64,000 nt of DNA from positions 129,001 through 193,000 of the forward strand of contig JACEFZ010014612.1 in assembly GCA_014155875.1 (NCBI GenBank), in the 5' to 3' direction. Both the position numbers and the translations under genes were made by a program. This DNA is from Cepaea nemoralis. Taxonomy: Eukaryota; Mollusca; Gastropoda; Stylommatophora; Helicidae. How positions within the stretch are numbered: the stretch's first letter is position 1; every line of letters starts with the position of its first letter. Below are positions 19,937-30,663 of the stretch, piece after piece. The notes under the pieces are model-generated. The model saw nothing but the letters and a program-made list of their open reading frames with translations, had not been told where the DNA came from and ran no database searches.

Positions 19937-22900
19937 TGTGACGAAACGCCTACAGATCGGCAGATCTCTGCATAATATCCCTTTGAAGGGAGTGCGATGC
20001 GTTGGTCTCCCTTCAAGTTATTATCAATTAATAGGGGATTTCCCATCTGAAGTAGTGCGTGGCGGCGCTATACTAGTTATTTATAGAGAAATCTAGAATG
20101 TTCCCCCAAGTGCGTACGTGGCCAAGATCTCTAGGTTCACGAGTGCTTCATGCAGCACGGGTTGGTAGAACTTATCGTGACTCTGGTTTTCTCCATGGTT
20201 CATGGAATTCACGCGGCCCGTGTAGGCAAGTTGAAGGCGCACTGAGTTAGTCGTGATCAGTCGCCAGCCGGACCTCAGCGTAAGACAGATCACAGCCACA
20301 GGGCTGCTGTAATTTCGATGTCAATGTGCGCGGCCAGAGCGGACATCTGCAGTTGAGTTTGTGATTGTTAAATCACAGGTTAGTTGAATACTTATTCTAT
20401 TGTTTAACTGTTGTCTTTATGCCGTGCCGACCTCCCCGAACGAATAATTGCCGTCGGAAATGAGTAGTCGCGTAGCGTTACAGTTTACAGCTGGTTGTCT
20501 GCATATATAATTAGCTTTTATCGATCGGCGACGTAATGTGTTACCTGACGGAACAAGCCTTATTCCACAGCGAGAAGTGTGTAAATAAAATAGGCCGAAC
20601 TATGTGCTTTCGAGGACTGGTGAACATCCCATGTGTTTAGATAGATATATTTGGTAACTGATTGTGTACAAATGAGTTGCAGGGACAGTGATATGTATAT
20701 TATTACTGCATGGTGCTAGGGAGATCCCGGTTCTTTACAAATTGTGTAGTAGTTACTTGTTTGGATTATTAATTACGCATGCAAGGCAGGAAGTTTGTCA
20801 GTCATTACATCGACATGCTAGACGCGGTAAATAATGATAAGGTAGATCTTATTATTATAGAGGTGTAATGTGATTCGTGACATTAGAATTGGAACTTAGT
20901 TGTTCTATCAGTGGTGGTGATTTTTCGAGGAATCAAGGTGAGATCGGCCGTGGTGTATTTGCTGTGTGAAGATAGCAGTGTTATTCCGCGTAAGCAGAAT
21001 GGTGTTACATCGGTAGGATAACAGTTGATAGGAAGTATTTATGATACTATTGTTACTGCTTGTTTTCATGTCCGTCCGCTAGAATGACCGTGCATGTCCC
21101 ATCTTACGTTTGTCTAGGCAGCCGACTGGGAGGTAGGCCGGTACGCCCAACCCGTTAGGTTACAGGTCCGACACAAAGCGATCGTGCATATCCGATGGTT
21201 GAACATACCCTATCGAGGGTGATGCGGCACTCCGTAATTCGAGGCCGTTGTGTCTAGATAAATCTAGGATTTGAACCTAACCGTTTCTGTCTCTAATATT
21301 CTACTCTTCTGGAACCCTGACTCGGTGCATGGAGTACTGGAAGTACGGCCGTGAAGTAGTAGTAGATGAGGGGAATAATCCCCCCCAAAAAAAAGATGGA
21401 GCCAGAGTTTGGTATTGGAGAGTCTGGAGGCTTGCTACATTGGATGACGTGACTTAAGTCGTCACGGGACAAGGTACACGGGACCCACAGTAGCTGTGGG
21501 AAAGTGTAATGGTGGATGGCCACCACAGCTGTGCTCGACCGGCACAGGTATGACTGACCTGGAAGATAGTCAGTGAATAAAAGGGCAACTCAGGATCTGG
21601 GACAGGGATCCCAGAACTGACACTATGGCTGTGATATGAGTTGGTTATTTAAGTGTAACAATTCATGAGTTCTCCTTAGTTAATACTATAGTAATGAATT
21701 ATCAAGAGTATAATTTATTATGGTCATATAGTTATTAATGTGTGTAATTGATCAGTCCATGGGTTAACGGATTGGTGAATTGATGAGTCTGTCAGGAAGG
21801 AGATGTCCGGCTGGACACCTTCTAGATAAAGTAATCACTACACTGAAAGGGAAGTAGGTGTATATGTTGATTGATGATGGAAGGTGAAACAGGATTGGAC
21901 TGGCACCAGGCGAAAGATGCTTTGACAGAGTCATACAGTCGACTCTGGTGCTAGGGGTTATTTGTAGCCCAGAAGTGTTACTTGACTGAACAGGTGGGCT
22001 ATTGCTTTCTCTAACATCATTATGCCTATACATTATGGTTACTAGTAGATCTATGATGTGATGATTTCATACTCATGTTGGTATACATGAGGAATGACTG
22101 AGAGGCAGGTGACATGGTTGAGATGCTGTTAGTCTTTGTTGTAGTTGAGTACTCACACCAACCTCTCCGTGTTTCAGGATCTGTTATTGCTAGTACTGAA
22201 GAAGATTCGAGAGCTTCACCATGAGCTCTATGGGCCCACTCATTCCAGTGCCTATCAAGAAGTTGATTGAGGCCATACTGGGAGTGGTTTTCTGATTCTG
22301 CGAGATCAATGTTGGAAGGAGCTGAGTGCTGAATATGTCGGTAGGTCTAGGTTAGGACCTCCGCAAAGAGTCCGACGAGTGTCATCCGATCCCGAGAGGA
22401 TCCAACACTGAAACGTCTGGTGATTCTAGCCAGTGAAGCACTGGTGAAATTCAAACTCAGTGTAAACCTTGGTGATTGCAAGGTCGTGAACTTTCAAGTT
22501 GAGCAAAGTGATCATTGTTACCGGTCACCATGGCCTGTGTGCTATGCTTCCGGCCCGGCTGGGTTGTCATGGGACACCGTGTATAATTTTATGCTTGAAT
22601 AGTGTATCTACATTGGTTTACCTTTATGAAGCCAACACGTGGTCCAGTGACCTCAGACATTGATTACATAAGTGGTGGGAACACCAGAGGGACATGTTTG
22701 TTAAGGTAGGGAGCTACCTCATTCCAACGTGGTGAACTGTTGACAGTGTATGTTAGATTGTGATTGATACCCATCGATCAGGGTAGTTACATGAGACTGT
22801 GTGAAGATCTATTTGTCCAAGGACATGGAAATAAGGTGAAGTGTTTAGTCACCTGATAGACTTTGCCAGTGACGTTTTGTGTTCATGTGGAGCAACCGCT

Positions 22901-23590
22901 CATGTTGTAGGTGACATATCAGTGTGGGGGTCACTTATGAGATAGAAGAGTGACCAGGCTCTTGTGTATTTTGATACGGTGCTACATGTACTTTTTCTGC
23001 AAGTGGGAGACCGCTAATATGCTAGGGTCGGCCCAGACTTCATCAGGAGTGTGACGGGTGATATAGTACGACAGCAAGGAAGGATCCTTGATCATCGGTG
23101 CAGTGTCGGTCAGGCAGTGGTACTTCGCTTGATAAGCCCGTGATTGGCTCTTTGTGGGAAGAGGGAACTTTGGAGAGGCGGCAGACCTTGGAGTTCCAGT
23201 CCACTGGAGGAGCCTGGGTGAGTCGCTACCACGACTGGACAACCGCACGAGCTATCGTCCGCCTCCATGATGAAGAATACTCATCTGCATATCTGATCTT
23301 GTACATAGTATCTTCTAGTCTGGCTTTCAGCCATCCTTCTCTGTGTTGTGGTTGACTTAGTTCAGAATTAAATTTTTTGTTCTCTTAGCTATGACTTTGT
23401 GCAGTGATATGACTGGTGTCTTGTCCGAGCCCCCTTGGGGTAGGGAACCCTAGGTGAGGGAGGGGAGGTCCAGCTGTCCCGGCTTGTGTGGGGCCTGGTA
23501 GATGTAGAGTGCTATTGAGGTGGTTGGAGCAAAGGCTGGGGATATTATCTATCGTGGCAAACCAGTCCAAGCCCCGGCGGTCTTGTCACA
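19937..23590. mobile_element. 3.65-kb LTR-like insertion with TG..CA ends
   Basis: The element begins TGTGACGAAACGCC and ends GTCTTGTCACA, so its termini are short inverted repeats of the TG...CA type. The 5-bp ATCAG is duplicated at 19932-19936 and 23591-23595. Removing the element and one ATCAG restores the LINE sequence. These are LTR-retrotransposon or solo-type signatures, yet I cannot see two long direct repeats or any gag-pol frame. A decayed or coding-less non-autonomous element is likely. Short frames inside (for example near 22.42 kb) are not recognisable. Confidence 0.6.
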
Positions 23591-23595
23591 ATCAG

Positions 23596-24400
23596 TGAAA
23601 GCGTCTTCAAGTTTCTGTAGGAACTCAAAGCACTTATCAGGATCGAGGGCGTTAATAGTGTTAATCCTGCGTCTAGATTTGTGTTTAACTGTGTTGATTC
23701 TCTTTGTTCTCAGCCCGTGTGATGATGTCAGTGGCCGAATCTTGGATGTTTCAATGTGACCATTCGCAGCTCTTGTGTTTTAGAAAAGGAGGTCATTTCT
23801 TGTACAATGCTCCAGCAGCCTTTGCTAATTTCCGTTCATGCGATAGATGTTGTATTTTCCAAGGCACACTGGCCATTAACTCGAGACCTTGCCCACGCGT
23901 GCATTGAAATCACCGAGCATATAAATGTATTCGGATTCTGGAACTGCCTTTATCACAGAGTCTAACTCCTCATTGAAGGAATCCTTCATATCATCAGGGG
24001 AAGTGTGTGTCGGTGCATATGCGGTGATAATGGTGGTAAGACCACATGAGGTTGCCAAGCGCAGGGATAATAGTCTGTCATTATCTCTAGCTTGAATTTC
24101 AATCATTCCCAGATGTGAATTCATCACTACAAAGCCCACACTATATTGCCGATTTACTTTCTGCTCTCTACCCTTCCAAAACAGGTGTAATTGTTTTCCC
24201 TGAGTGACCCTTCCTCGGTGAGGCGAGTTTCCTGCAGGCCAGCAATATCAATAATTAGACGATTGAGTTCGGAGTCAATCACAGCCGTTTATCTCACATC
24301 GTCAATATTGGTCAAGTCATTGGAAAATCCTGGACACATAGTTCTCACGTTCCAGGTTGCAAGCCGTAGCTTGACGTTTCTATTTTCTTTTCAGTAATAC
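23596..24400 (-). pseudogene. LINE-1 copy 2: endonuclease fragment, broken
   Basis: The minus strand encodes a stretch containing YIYMLGDFNARVGK (about 23880-23925), with upstream ETRLTEEGSLRENN in another frame near 24.2 kb. A deletion and frameshifts break the domain before the DHSLV motif. Confidence 0.75.
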
Positions 24401-25001
24401 CTGGTGCATTGGTTTTATAGCCTGCGATTCAGATTTTGTCCTAGCCCCAAGCACCCATTGAAGCAGGCAGGCTGTGGCGGATCAGCACCTAATTGGCTTG
24501 TGGCTGTCCAGCTTGAGGCGGGTGGTAGCTGATCAGTGACACCTGTAGGTCACTGTGGCGCCCCATGTCTACACCAAGTGGCAAGGACTTATAACCCGTA
24601 ACAGTTACCTCTCGCTTTGATTCCGAGACCGGTTAAGACCAGGGATGGCGTTATTGCCTCTCCATAGCACAAAGCCTGGGCTAAAATATAGAGACTATGT
24701 GTTGCCCATGCAGCATGATCCCTCTCTCGGCCTGTCTAGTTCACTCCAGTGGAAAAATAACAGCAATACATCTGGAACAAGACAAGCTGCAGAATCTGCC
24801 AGATCAGCAAAGCAATGCTCTAACTGTCCGCCTCTCGGAGCTTCGATCTTAGACCAGATGCCAACCAAGACTTAGGACCTGCCATGACATTTTGTCTTGA
24901 GGTTGCATTTCCTCGTACCAGGATAAGGCTTGTACCTTCAATTGCGCTCTTCCGCCAGAAGCCGTTGGCACAAGGTGCTGTGTCGGGTTTCGTAAGCACC
25001 G

Positions 25002-25003
<2 letters not shown>

Positions 25004-25038
<35 letters not shown>
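25004..25038. repeat. AACT tetranucleotide array
   Basis: Nine perfect or near-perfect AACT units directly at the 5' limit of LINE-1 copy 2. Confidence 0.85.
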
Positions 25039-25039
<1 letters not shown>

Positions 25040-25416
25040 CCAGTCATATACTCTAAACATTTCAGTTTGTGTACTCGGGTTCTTAGCTTCACCTTTTCAA
25101 TGAGAACAGCCAGATAATGAACACGAGCCTCAGGAAATATGGCTACCAGGCTAGTGCAATAGCCGCGAGCTGTGTATGTTAGGGCGTTCTTTTTTCACCA
25201 GACAGAAACAAATATTCATACGTACCGAGTTTTTTAACCTGTGTCTCCCTAAATTGAAGCCGACATTCGGCAAGCTGCGTCTCTGTAAATTAAAGAAATC
25301 TTGAATCCATTAACGAGGTTGGCAATCTTTTATTCGCCTTCCCTAGTAACACTTCACTTCACAACCATTATTTCCAGTCGTTCATAAAATCAAACAGGTG
25401 CACACATATAACTTAC

Positions 25417-25586
25417 ATAAGTCGGCTGTGGATTGTCTCTGACGCCCAGAGAGTGGCACAGCATGGACGTGTCTGTCCAAGAAATCAGATAAGCACCAAG
25501 TCTTTCGTTGAAATTCCGGAGATAAAGATGGTAGAAGGTTCTGTTACTCCAGGGTAATACATAGGTGCAGCCAGCCAGTTCCGTCC
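25417..25586 (-). CDS. exon F of the IgGFc-binding-like gene
   Basis: 170 nt. The acceptor is CATCTAAG at 25587-25588 and the donor is GTAAGT at 25411-25416. The first two nt complete a Gly codon begun by exon E. The exon then encodes 56 residues containing FYHLYLRNFNERLGAYLISW and two Cys. It ends in phase 0, ready for exon G. It continues the extracellular domain after the IgGFc core. Confidence 0.75.
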
Positions 25587-25884
25587 CTTAGATGGACCGT
25601 ATATATGCTTTATTATTATTCATGACACCGCATGAAGCACGTCAATAGAATAGAAAGGCACAGAGAAACTCGTAGAAATATGTGGGGATATACAAGTAAC
25701 AGGCGAGAGAGACCTAAGAAAACAGAAAGATATATGAGAAAAACTAAGACAGCTGGGTGGCATATAATAACACATGACATAGCGTCAATAAAATAGCAAA
25801 TGACATATGATTGGAAGTTCAAAGTCCGTCGATGTCTGTGCCAGGCGAGACAGCCGAAGCAGAATAGTTAGTTGCAAACTTTTT

Positions 25885-26110
25885 ACAGGACGTCGCAATC
25901 AACCTCGGTATTTTTGGCTGTTTGTGATTTTTAAAACAAATTTACGTTTAGTAGTTTGCCACTGCATTATGAACGACCGGCTCTTATACCATTGTCTGAA
26001 AATCAGCGCAAGGTGGTCTGCTTCTAAATCACCCGCAGCAGTGTTCATTACTCGGTGTGCGGGAGTACACATTACGTCTGTAGTATCTTCGTCACAGTGC
26101 CGGCAGAAGA
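25885..26110 (-). mobile_element. SINE-A copy
   Basis: One of the best-preserved copies: AGGACGTCGCAATCAACC, then TTTAGTAGTTTGCCACTGC, then ATGAACGACCGGCTC, then CAAGGTGGTCTGCTTC. It lies in the E/F intron. Confidence 0.7.
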
Positions 26111-26129
26111 GGACGACGCCGCGTAATTC

Positions 26130-26385
26130 ACGTAATTTTTTTTTTAATTTGGGGAGGGGGGGGGGGGGGGCCTTAGTTGGTTGGAAGAGTTCCGTAAGAC
26201 TGCGTACTAAGTTCTGCATTTTTATTAAGGGTGGGGGGGGGGGGGGCTTCGTTGGTTGGTTGGAGAATGGAAGAGTTCTTTAAGACTAGGTACTACATTA
26301 TGCATTTTTTTAGGGGGTGGGGGGCTGGGGGGGGGGGGGGGGCTGGGGGATTCGTTGGATGGAAGAGTTCTGCACGACTTAATAC
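26130..26385. repeat. three-unit tandem repeat with long G runs
   Basis: About 85-95-bp units, each a run of about 14 or more G followed by a TTCGTTGGTTGGAAGAGTTC-like segment and a T-rich tail ending TGCATTTTT. The G runs could form quadruplexes. Confidence 0.75.
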
Positions 26386-26594
26386 TATTTCATGAGTTCC
26401 AGGTGTTAACATTCAGGGCGTCATAGTCATTAAAAGGACACTCATCTCTGGGAGTGTGTCTGACATATAGAGTCTGTACACCTTATTTACATCCCCGAGC
26501 TCTTTCTACTTAAGTTGTTGCTGTTGTTCGGTGTTTTTGCGATGGATCGCTGACAGAGTGGCGCTAATAAATAGCTAATAAATTCACACCAACA

Positions 26595-26815
26595 CTATGC
26601 CGTCTCTGTGGTGATGTAGGTACAAATACAGTTCGCAATCTCGCATACCGTGGTTTAGAAGCAGACCGCGTTGCGTTGATTTTCATACAAAGATACCAGT
26701 GCCGGTCGTTCAGTAGTAAATGCAAACTATTGAATGTGAATTACCCCGAAATCACAAGGAGCCATAAAATGCTGGGGTTGACTGCGACGTCCTATAAAGG
26801 ATATGTAACTAACTT
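26595..26815 (+). mobile_element. SINE-A copy
   Basis: Full body in plus orientation. The head contains CAGTTCGCAATCTCGCATAC. It ends CGACGTCCTATAAAGGATATG, the family 3' end. Confidence 0.7.
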
Positions 26816-27165
26816 ATGCTACCCATGTCAAACTTGGACATTCTTAAAATCACATGTACGCAAATTCAACAACTTCGAGATGAGATGCCTGAGAAAGGCT
26901 GCCAACTTAACTATTTGAGACCGAGTAAGAAATGATGTTATCAGTCAGACACTATAATCAAAACTTTGTGCTACATATACTGAAAGGCAGAAGATCAAAT
27001 GGTTTGGATATATCGTTAGAATTCAACACCATCAATTACTCGCAATATCACTACATCAAAAAAGATCTGATACGAGAGCCAAGGGCCAGAGAAGAAATTG
27101 TATTGACGACATCAAAGACATTGCTTAATTTGCATACCGAGTGACAAATAAGTATATTCCAAATG
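26816..27165 (+). pseudogene. RTE-like LINE C-terminal relic
   Basis: Plus-strand frames give YPCQTWTFLKSH, NNFEMRCLRKAANLTI and then, past a stop, DRVRNDV. Further pieces resemble ERQKIKWFGYI and REPRAREEI. The order matches the RT thumb and tail of RTE-like LINEs; YGCETWT is usual. Stops and frame changes show decay. Confidence 0.5.
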
Positions 27166-27427
27166 GCATTGGTTTGGGGTTGTTGGCAAACCGTAAGTGT
27201 CTGACAATTAGAATTCACAACTACGTGCAAACCAAAGATGAAAATGTTGGGAATAGACACAATGACATGAGGGGATTAAACTTTTGGCCGTAACACGCAA
27301 GATATGCAGTGTAAGGAATCAGTTTTGAATTTGGTGAAAGGACACAGCTTCAACAAGTAGGGGAGGACAATACTCCCGCTGTAAGGAACGGCAGGATGTA
27401 CTGCCGATGGCTTCCCGTTCATAGTCA
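27166..27427. other. unassigned sequence
   Basis: Nothing recognised between the LINE relic and the LINE-1 5' UTR fragment. Confidence 0.3.
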
Positions 27428-27429
27428 AT

Positions 27430-27950
27430 CTAGAACAGAACTAGCCGCACAAGCTGCGGGATCAACAAAGCAATGCTTTAAGTGGTCACATTGTCAGTTT
27501 CCATCCCGGACCGAGTTGCCGACCCCGGCTTAGGGCCTGGTCTGTCCTGCCATGACATTTAGTCTTTAGGTTGCATTTCCTCGCACTAAGGTAAAGCTTG
27601 GCCGGCTGCCTGGCCGAGGGGTTAGCAGCTTTCTCCGTTAACCCGAATACTCTCGTGGTCGACGTGAGCGCACGAGAATTAGAAGTGGTTCGAGTCGCGC
27701 CAGTGACTTATGAGAGTATGGAGTCGGTCGCTCAGAAAGTCGTGGCGTGCTGATGAGCGTAATTTAGCCTAGGAATCAACATACAGCTGAAAGATGCTGG
27801 TGTTGACCGCAATATCCTGAAACAGGATGGAAACGCGGGAAAAAAAGGTAAATCTTGAACCCTCCCAGTTGCGCTCCTCTGTGCAAAGCGTTGGCACAAT
27901 GTGTTCTGTCGGATTTGGTGAGCGCTGCCTAACATTCGGCAGGTAATAAA
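27430..27950 (-). mobile_element. LINE-1 5' UTR fragment, interrupted by a SINE
   Basis: The minus strand matches the LINE-1 5' UTR: TTAGGCAGCGCTCACCAAAT, GTGCCAACG, CAGACCAGGCCCTAAGCC and AGCATTGCTTTG. A SINE sits at 27601-27844 within it. Confidence 0.65.
27601..27844 (+). mobile_element. full-length tRNA-derived SINE with target-site duplication
   Basis: The tRNA-like head has an A box (CTGGCCGAGGGG) and a B box (GGTTCGAGTCG). A SINE-A-like body follows (GTCGGTCGCTCAGAAAG, GATGCTGGTGTTGACCGC) with a short oligo-A end. The flanks AAGGTAAAGCTTG (27588-27600) and AAGGTAAATCTTG (27845-27857) are a 13-bp duplication with one mismatch, the mark of LINE-driven insertion. The anticodon arm is decayed, so it is not a working tRNA gene. 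Confidence 0.75.
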
Positions 27951-28044
27951 AAGCAAGTTGACTGCCCTACTGACATACCGTAGCTCAGTCATTTCTGATA
28001 AGGTTTGACAACATGTAACTGTACTACGTTGAAAGTAATACATT

Positions 28045-28235
28045 ACGAAGTGGTTCACAAAGAATATTAATGATAGGGATAGTTGCTGGAAGAAGGCGCA
28101 GAGGTCAACCAATACCTAAGGTGGGCACGAGATATTAAAGACATCCATAGAAACGAAACTGCAGCGGATAGGTATAGACATAAGTGCTCGGAGAGAGTTC
28201 TCTGAAGGCGTATACCCCAATGGGGGACATAGGAA
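28045..28235 (+). pseudogene. LINE ORF2 C-terminal relic
   Basis: The plus strand encodes IAGRRRRGQPIP-like basic sequence, then ARDIKDIHRNETAA, then RREFSEGVYPNGG after a frame change. This matches the usual end of RTE/CR1-like ORF2 proteins. No other domain is present. Confidence 0.4.
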
Positions 28236-28400
28236 TGAAAGAAGAAGGTCATGAAACTGAACGGCGGGTGGGAATATGTAATCATACGATTCTTTTCGGG
28301 GTAAATGATAAAAGCGGCCTTCTGTCAAGGATCCACAACATAATGATGAAGATGATGATGTCTTATTTGAACTGTTCACTCCAACAGTGTGGACCCTCAC

Positions 28401-28583
28401 CTGAGATATTACTGCAGGATTTGGCAATGTCCGTGTCGCCCAGGGTTAAGTCTGAAACGGATTGCCGAGACACGATCACTGCAAGGCTGAAGTTGTAGCC
28501 AGTTAGTTCTGGAGGAGTCTGGAAGTGGTACTGGTATTTCCAAAGGCCGAAAGGGAAGAGGGAAGTCAGACACATGGGATGTC
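28401..28583 (-). CDS. exon E of the IgGFc-binding-like gene
   Basis: 183 nt. The acceptor is GTATACACAACAG (28584-28585) and the donor GTGAGG (28395-28400). Two nt complete a Gly codon with exon D. It encodes 60 residues including HPMCLTSLFPFGLWKYQYHF and YNFSLAVIV, and one nt passes to exon F. In the IgGFc-binding family this is the segment after the second 'SDKP...QY' block, where dP(f)m-like and Y.F.tP motifs are followed by a beta strand. Confidence 0.8.
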
Positions 28584-28786
28584 CTGTTGTGTATACAAAA
28601 GTGGTGTAAGTTAAGAAGGAAGAAATCTGAGATTTTATTTTGCTTCTTCTTCTCATACTTCTTCTGCTGTTTCAGAGTGTTACAACTGCTGTTACCTAGT
28701 GATGTAACTACTGCTGATTCTTCCCATTCTTATTTCATATCTTCTGCTGTTATACTTCTGTTACTGCTGCCTGCTTCTGCTATTAC

Positions 28787-29262
28787 TAACTATTCTTCTC
28801 ATTCGTCTTCAACAGTTCCTACTGCTGTTTCTCCTTCTCATTCTTCTTCTACTGTTACTACTGCTGTTTCTTCTTCTCATTCTTCTTCTACTGTTACTAC
28901 TAGTGCTTCGTCTTCTCATTCTTCTTCTACTGTTACTACTGCTGTTTCTCCTTCTCATTCTTCTTCTACTGTTACTACTGCTGTTTCTTCCTCTCATTCT
29001 TCTTCTACTGTTACTACTGCTGTTTCTTCTTCTCATTCTTCTTCTACTGTTACTACTAGTGCTTCGTCTTCTCATTCTTCCTCTCATGCCTTTGCTGTTA
29101 CTACTACTGTTTCTTCTATTAATTCGACTTCTACTGTTACTACTGCTTCTTCTGCTCTTTCTTCTACTGCTGCTTTTGCTGTTATTACTACTGTTTCGTC
29201 TTCCCATTCTTCTCTAGCTGCCCTTGCTGTTACAACTTCTGCTTCCTATTTACGTCCCTGAC
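28787..29262 (+). repeat. 39-bp minisatellite encoding a 13-residue Ser/Thr repeat
   Basis: The unit is about 39 bp (TACTGTTACTACTGCTGTTT...), near-perfect for about six copies from 28815 and degenerate to 29262. Because 39 is a multiple of three, one plus-strand frame (28587-29261, 224 codons) stays open and reads SHSSSTVTTAVSS repeats. I see no signal peptide, ATG or splice structure, and the tract lies antisense in the D/E intron of the host gene. A mucin-like exon of another gene cannot be excluded. Confidence 0.7.
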
Positions 29263-29407
29263 ATGAAGCAGATATTGGCAATCACGACTCTCTGTCAATC
29301 TAATATAATTTACTGAAGATAATGGTGCATATACTAGTTTTCTGTTGCCAACCTATTTAAGCTGTCCACATACGGCTTTCTAGGCCTTTGACTAATATTT
29401 ATCAAGC

Positions 29408-29493
29408 AAGAATGACTTCTTTATTCCTTCTGTTTAACAGATTCAGAGCCAAGAATGACTTCTTTATTCCTTCTGTTTAACAGATTCAGAGCC
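29408..29493. repeat. perfect 43-bp tandem duplication
   Basis: 29408-29450 and 29451-29493 are identical, starting AAGAATGACTTC. This is a recent local duplication at the edge of the R3 repeat. Confidence 0.9.
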
Positions 29494-29700
29494 AAACAAA
29501 ATATGTTTGGGGGAAAAAGAAAACATGGTACACAATCAAACGAAAAAGTACTATAATGTAAATGTTCGTCCACTGAGCAATGCATAAGACAATGCGTAAG
29601 ATGTCACGAAATAAATCAAATAACACGATGACCCTAGTATGGCGATATATCGTCCTACTGTTTACACTGGGAGGCCACATTTTGAGATATATTATCCTGT
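29480..29700 (+). repeat. R3 dispersed repeat copy
   Basis: It shares CAGATTCAGAGCCAAACAAA, ACACAATCAAACGAAAAAGT, ATAATGTAAATGTTCGTCCA and CTAGTATGGCGATAT with 51.9 kb (same strand) and 46.75-46.95 kb (opposite strand). The class is unknown. Imperfect copies of a TTAAGTTGTCCACATA segment flank it at 29355-29405 and 29712-29770. Confidence 0.6.
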
Positions 29701-29929
29701 GGCATCGAATCCTTTAAGTTGTCCACATAGAACTGTCTCAGTCTTTTACTTATATCTCCAAATAAAGGCTGTTTCGTTGAAGTGACCTATACATGTCATT
29801 ATTCTTTTATCTGGTTGGTCTGATGTGTGGCGCAGTCATACATGAAGATAGCAATACATCTACACTTAAGTTATTTTCTTGTATGTTCACGATTTTCTCA
29901 ACTATAGAAACGTTGTATATATATTTTGC

Positions 29930-29998
29930 AGGACGTCGCGATCAACCTCAGGCAATTTTAAATTCAGTAGTTTGCCATTGCTGTGTTATCCAGAAGTA
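29930..29998 (-). mobile_element. SINE-A 3' fragment
   Basis: AGGACGTCGCGATCAACCTC, then AATTCAGTAGTTTGCCATTG. Only the 3' third remains. Confidence 0.55.
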
Positions 29999-30099
29999 AA
30001 CATTCAGGTCTTAGTGATCGTTATAGAGAATTAACCTACTACACCGCTATCAGCATAAATGAAATTTTAGAGCGATCGCTCTTATTCTTTTTTACTGTA

Positions 30100-30545
30100 C
30101 TGATCTCTTCTCAAAATTTCCATCAAAAGCAAGTCTACAAGACGCCAACGGCATACATTGGAAACAAAAGAGAACAGTATAACAAGAAAGTCTTTTATGT
30201 GGAATCGACATAGCAAAAGAACAAGCAGAAGAACTAAGACCACATGGACAAATATTGGTGAATCAAGAGTTGAAGAAAAATCAATGGCGCTGGAGCCGGC
30301 ATACACTGAATAACACCTGATAATAGTATAACAAAAATGTTCTTTGTGCGGTATCCACATGGCAAAAGAAAAGGGAAGACCCAAGAACACGTGGACAAGA
30401 GCAGTAGACATAGAAACGAATAATATGGAATGAGCTGCATGGGATAGGAAGGAGATGACGGAGAGAAGTGAGTTGTTTGGAGAACTATGCCCAATGTAGG
30501 ATATATGGAGACAGAAGGAGACACACTGGCAGAGACTCATCTACC
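30100..30545 (+). pseudogene. LINE ORF2 C-terminal relic with internal tandem duplication
   Basis: The plus strand encodes GKRKGRPKNTWTRAVDIE, then AAWDRKEMTERSELFGE, the RTE-like ORF2 tail pattern. A diverged copy of the first part lies about 150 bp upstream (30180-30260), so the tail was tandemly duplicated. Confidence 0.45.
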
Positions 30546-30663
30546 TATAAACCAAGTATGTGCAGTAGCCTAGCACGTTTCATACATACATTTTGTTATG
30601 TTTATATTTCATTTTTTAGTTAAACAGTCTAATTTCCTATGTTTCTCTAAATATGTTTGTTTT

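Larger units (their letters stand above)
17602..25040 (-). mobile_element. LINE-1 copy 2, split by a 3.65-kb insertion
   Basis: A minus-strand copy of the 309-4212 LINE. The 5' UTR and endonuclease lie at 25040-23591 and the RT to 3' end at 19936-17602. The two halves join at the homologous point of copy 1 (about 1890) once the insertion at 19937-23590 is removed. Near 23705 about 90 bp of the endonuclease are missing. An AACT tetramer array (25004-25038) lies at its 5' limit. It is full of frameshifts and stops. Confidence 0.85.

Noticed and set aside
19937..23590. Autonomous LTR retrotransposon or virus-like element
   Set aside because: Only the TG..CA ends and 5-bp duplication are present. 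No protease, RT, integrase or matching LTR pair could be seen, so it is called only LTR-like.
19937..23590. hAT or CACTA DNA transposon
   Set aside because: The duplication is 5 bp (or 7 if the ends are shifted), not 8 or 3, and no known terminal motif matches.
25004..25038. Telomere-like repeat
   Set aside because: The unit is AACT/AGTT, not TTAGGG or TTAGG, and the array is short and at a LINE 5' end.
28587..29261. Confident mucin gene
   Set aside because: No ATG, signal peptide, splice sites or partner exons. The repeat alone explains the open frame.
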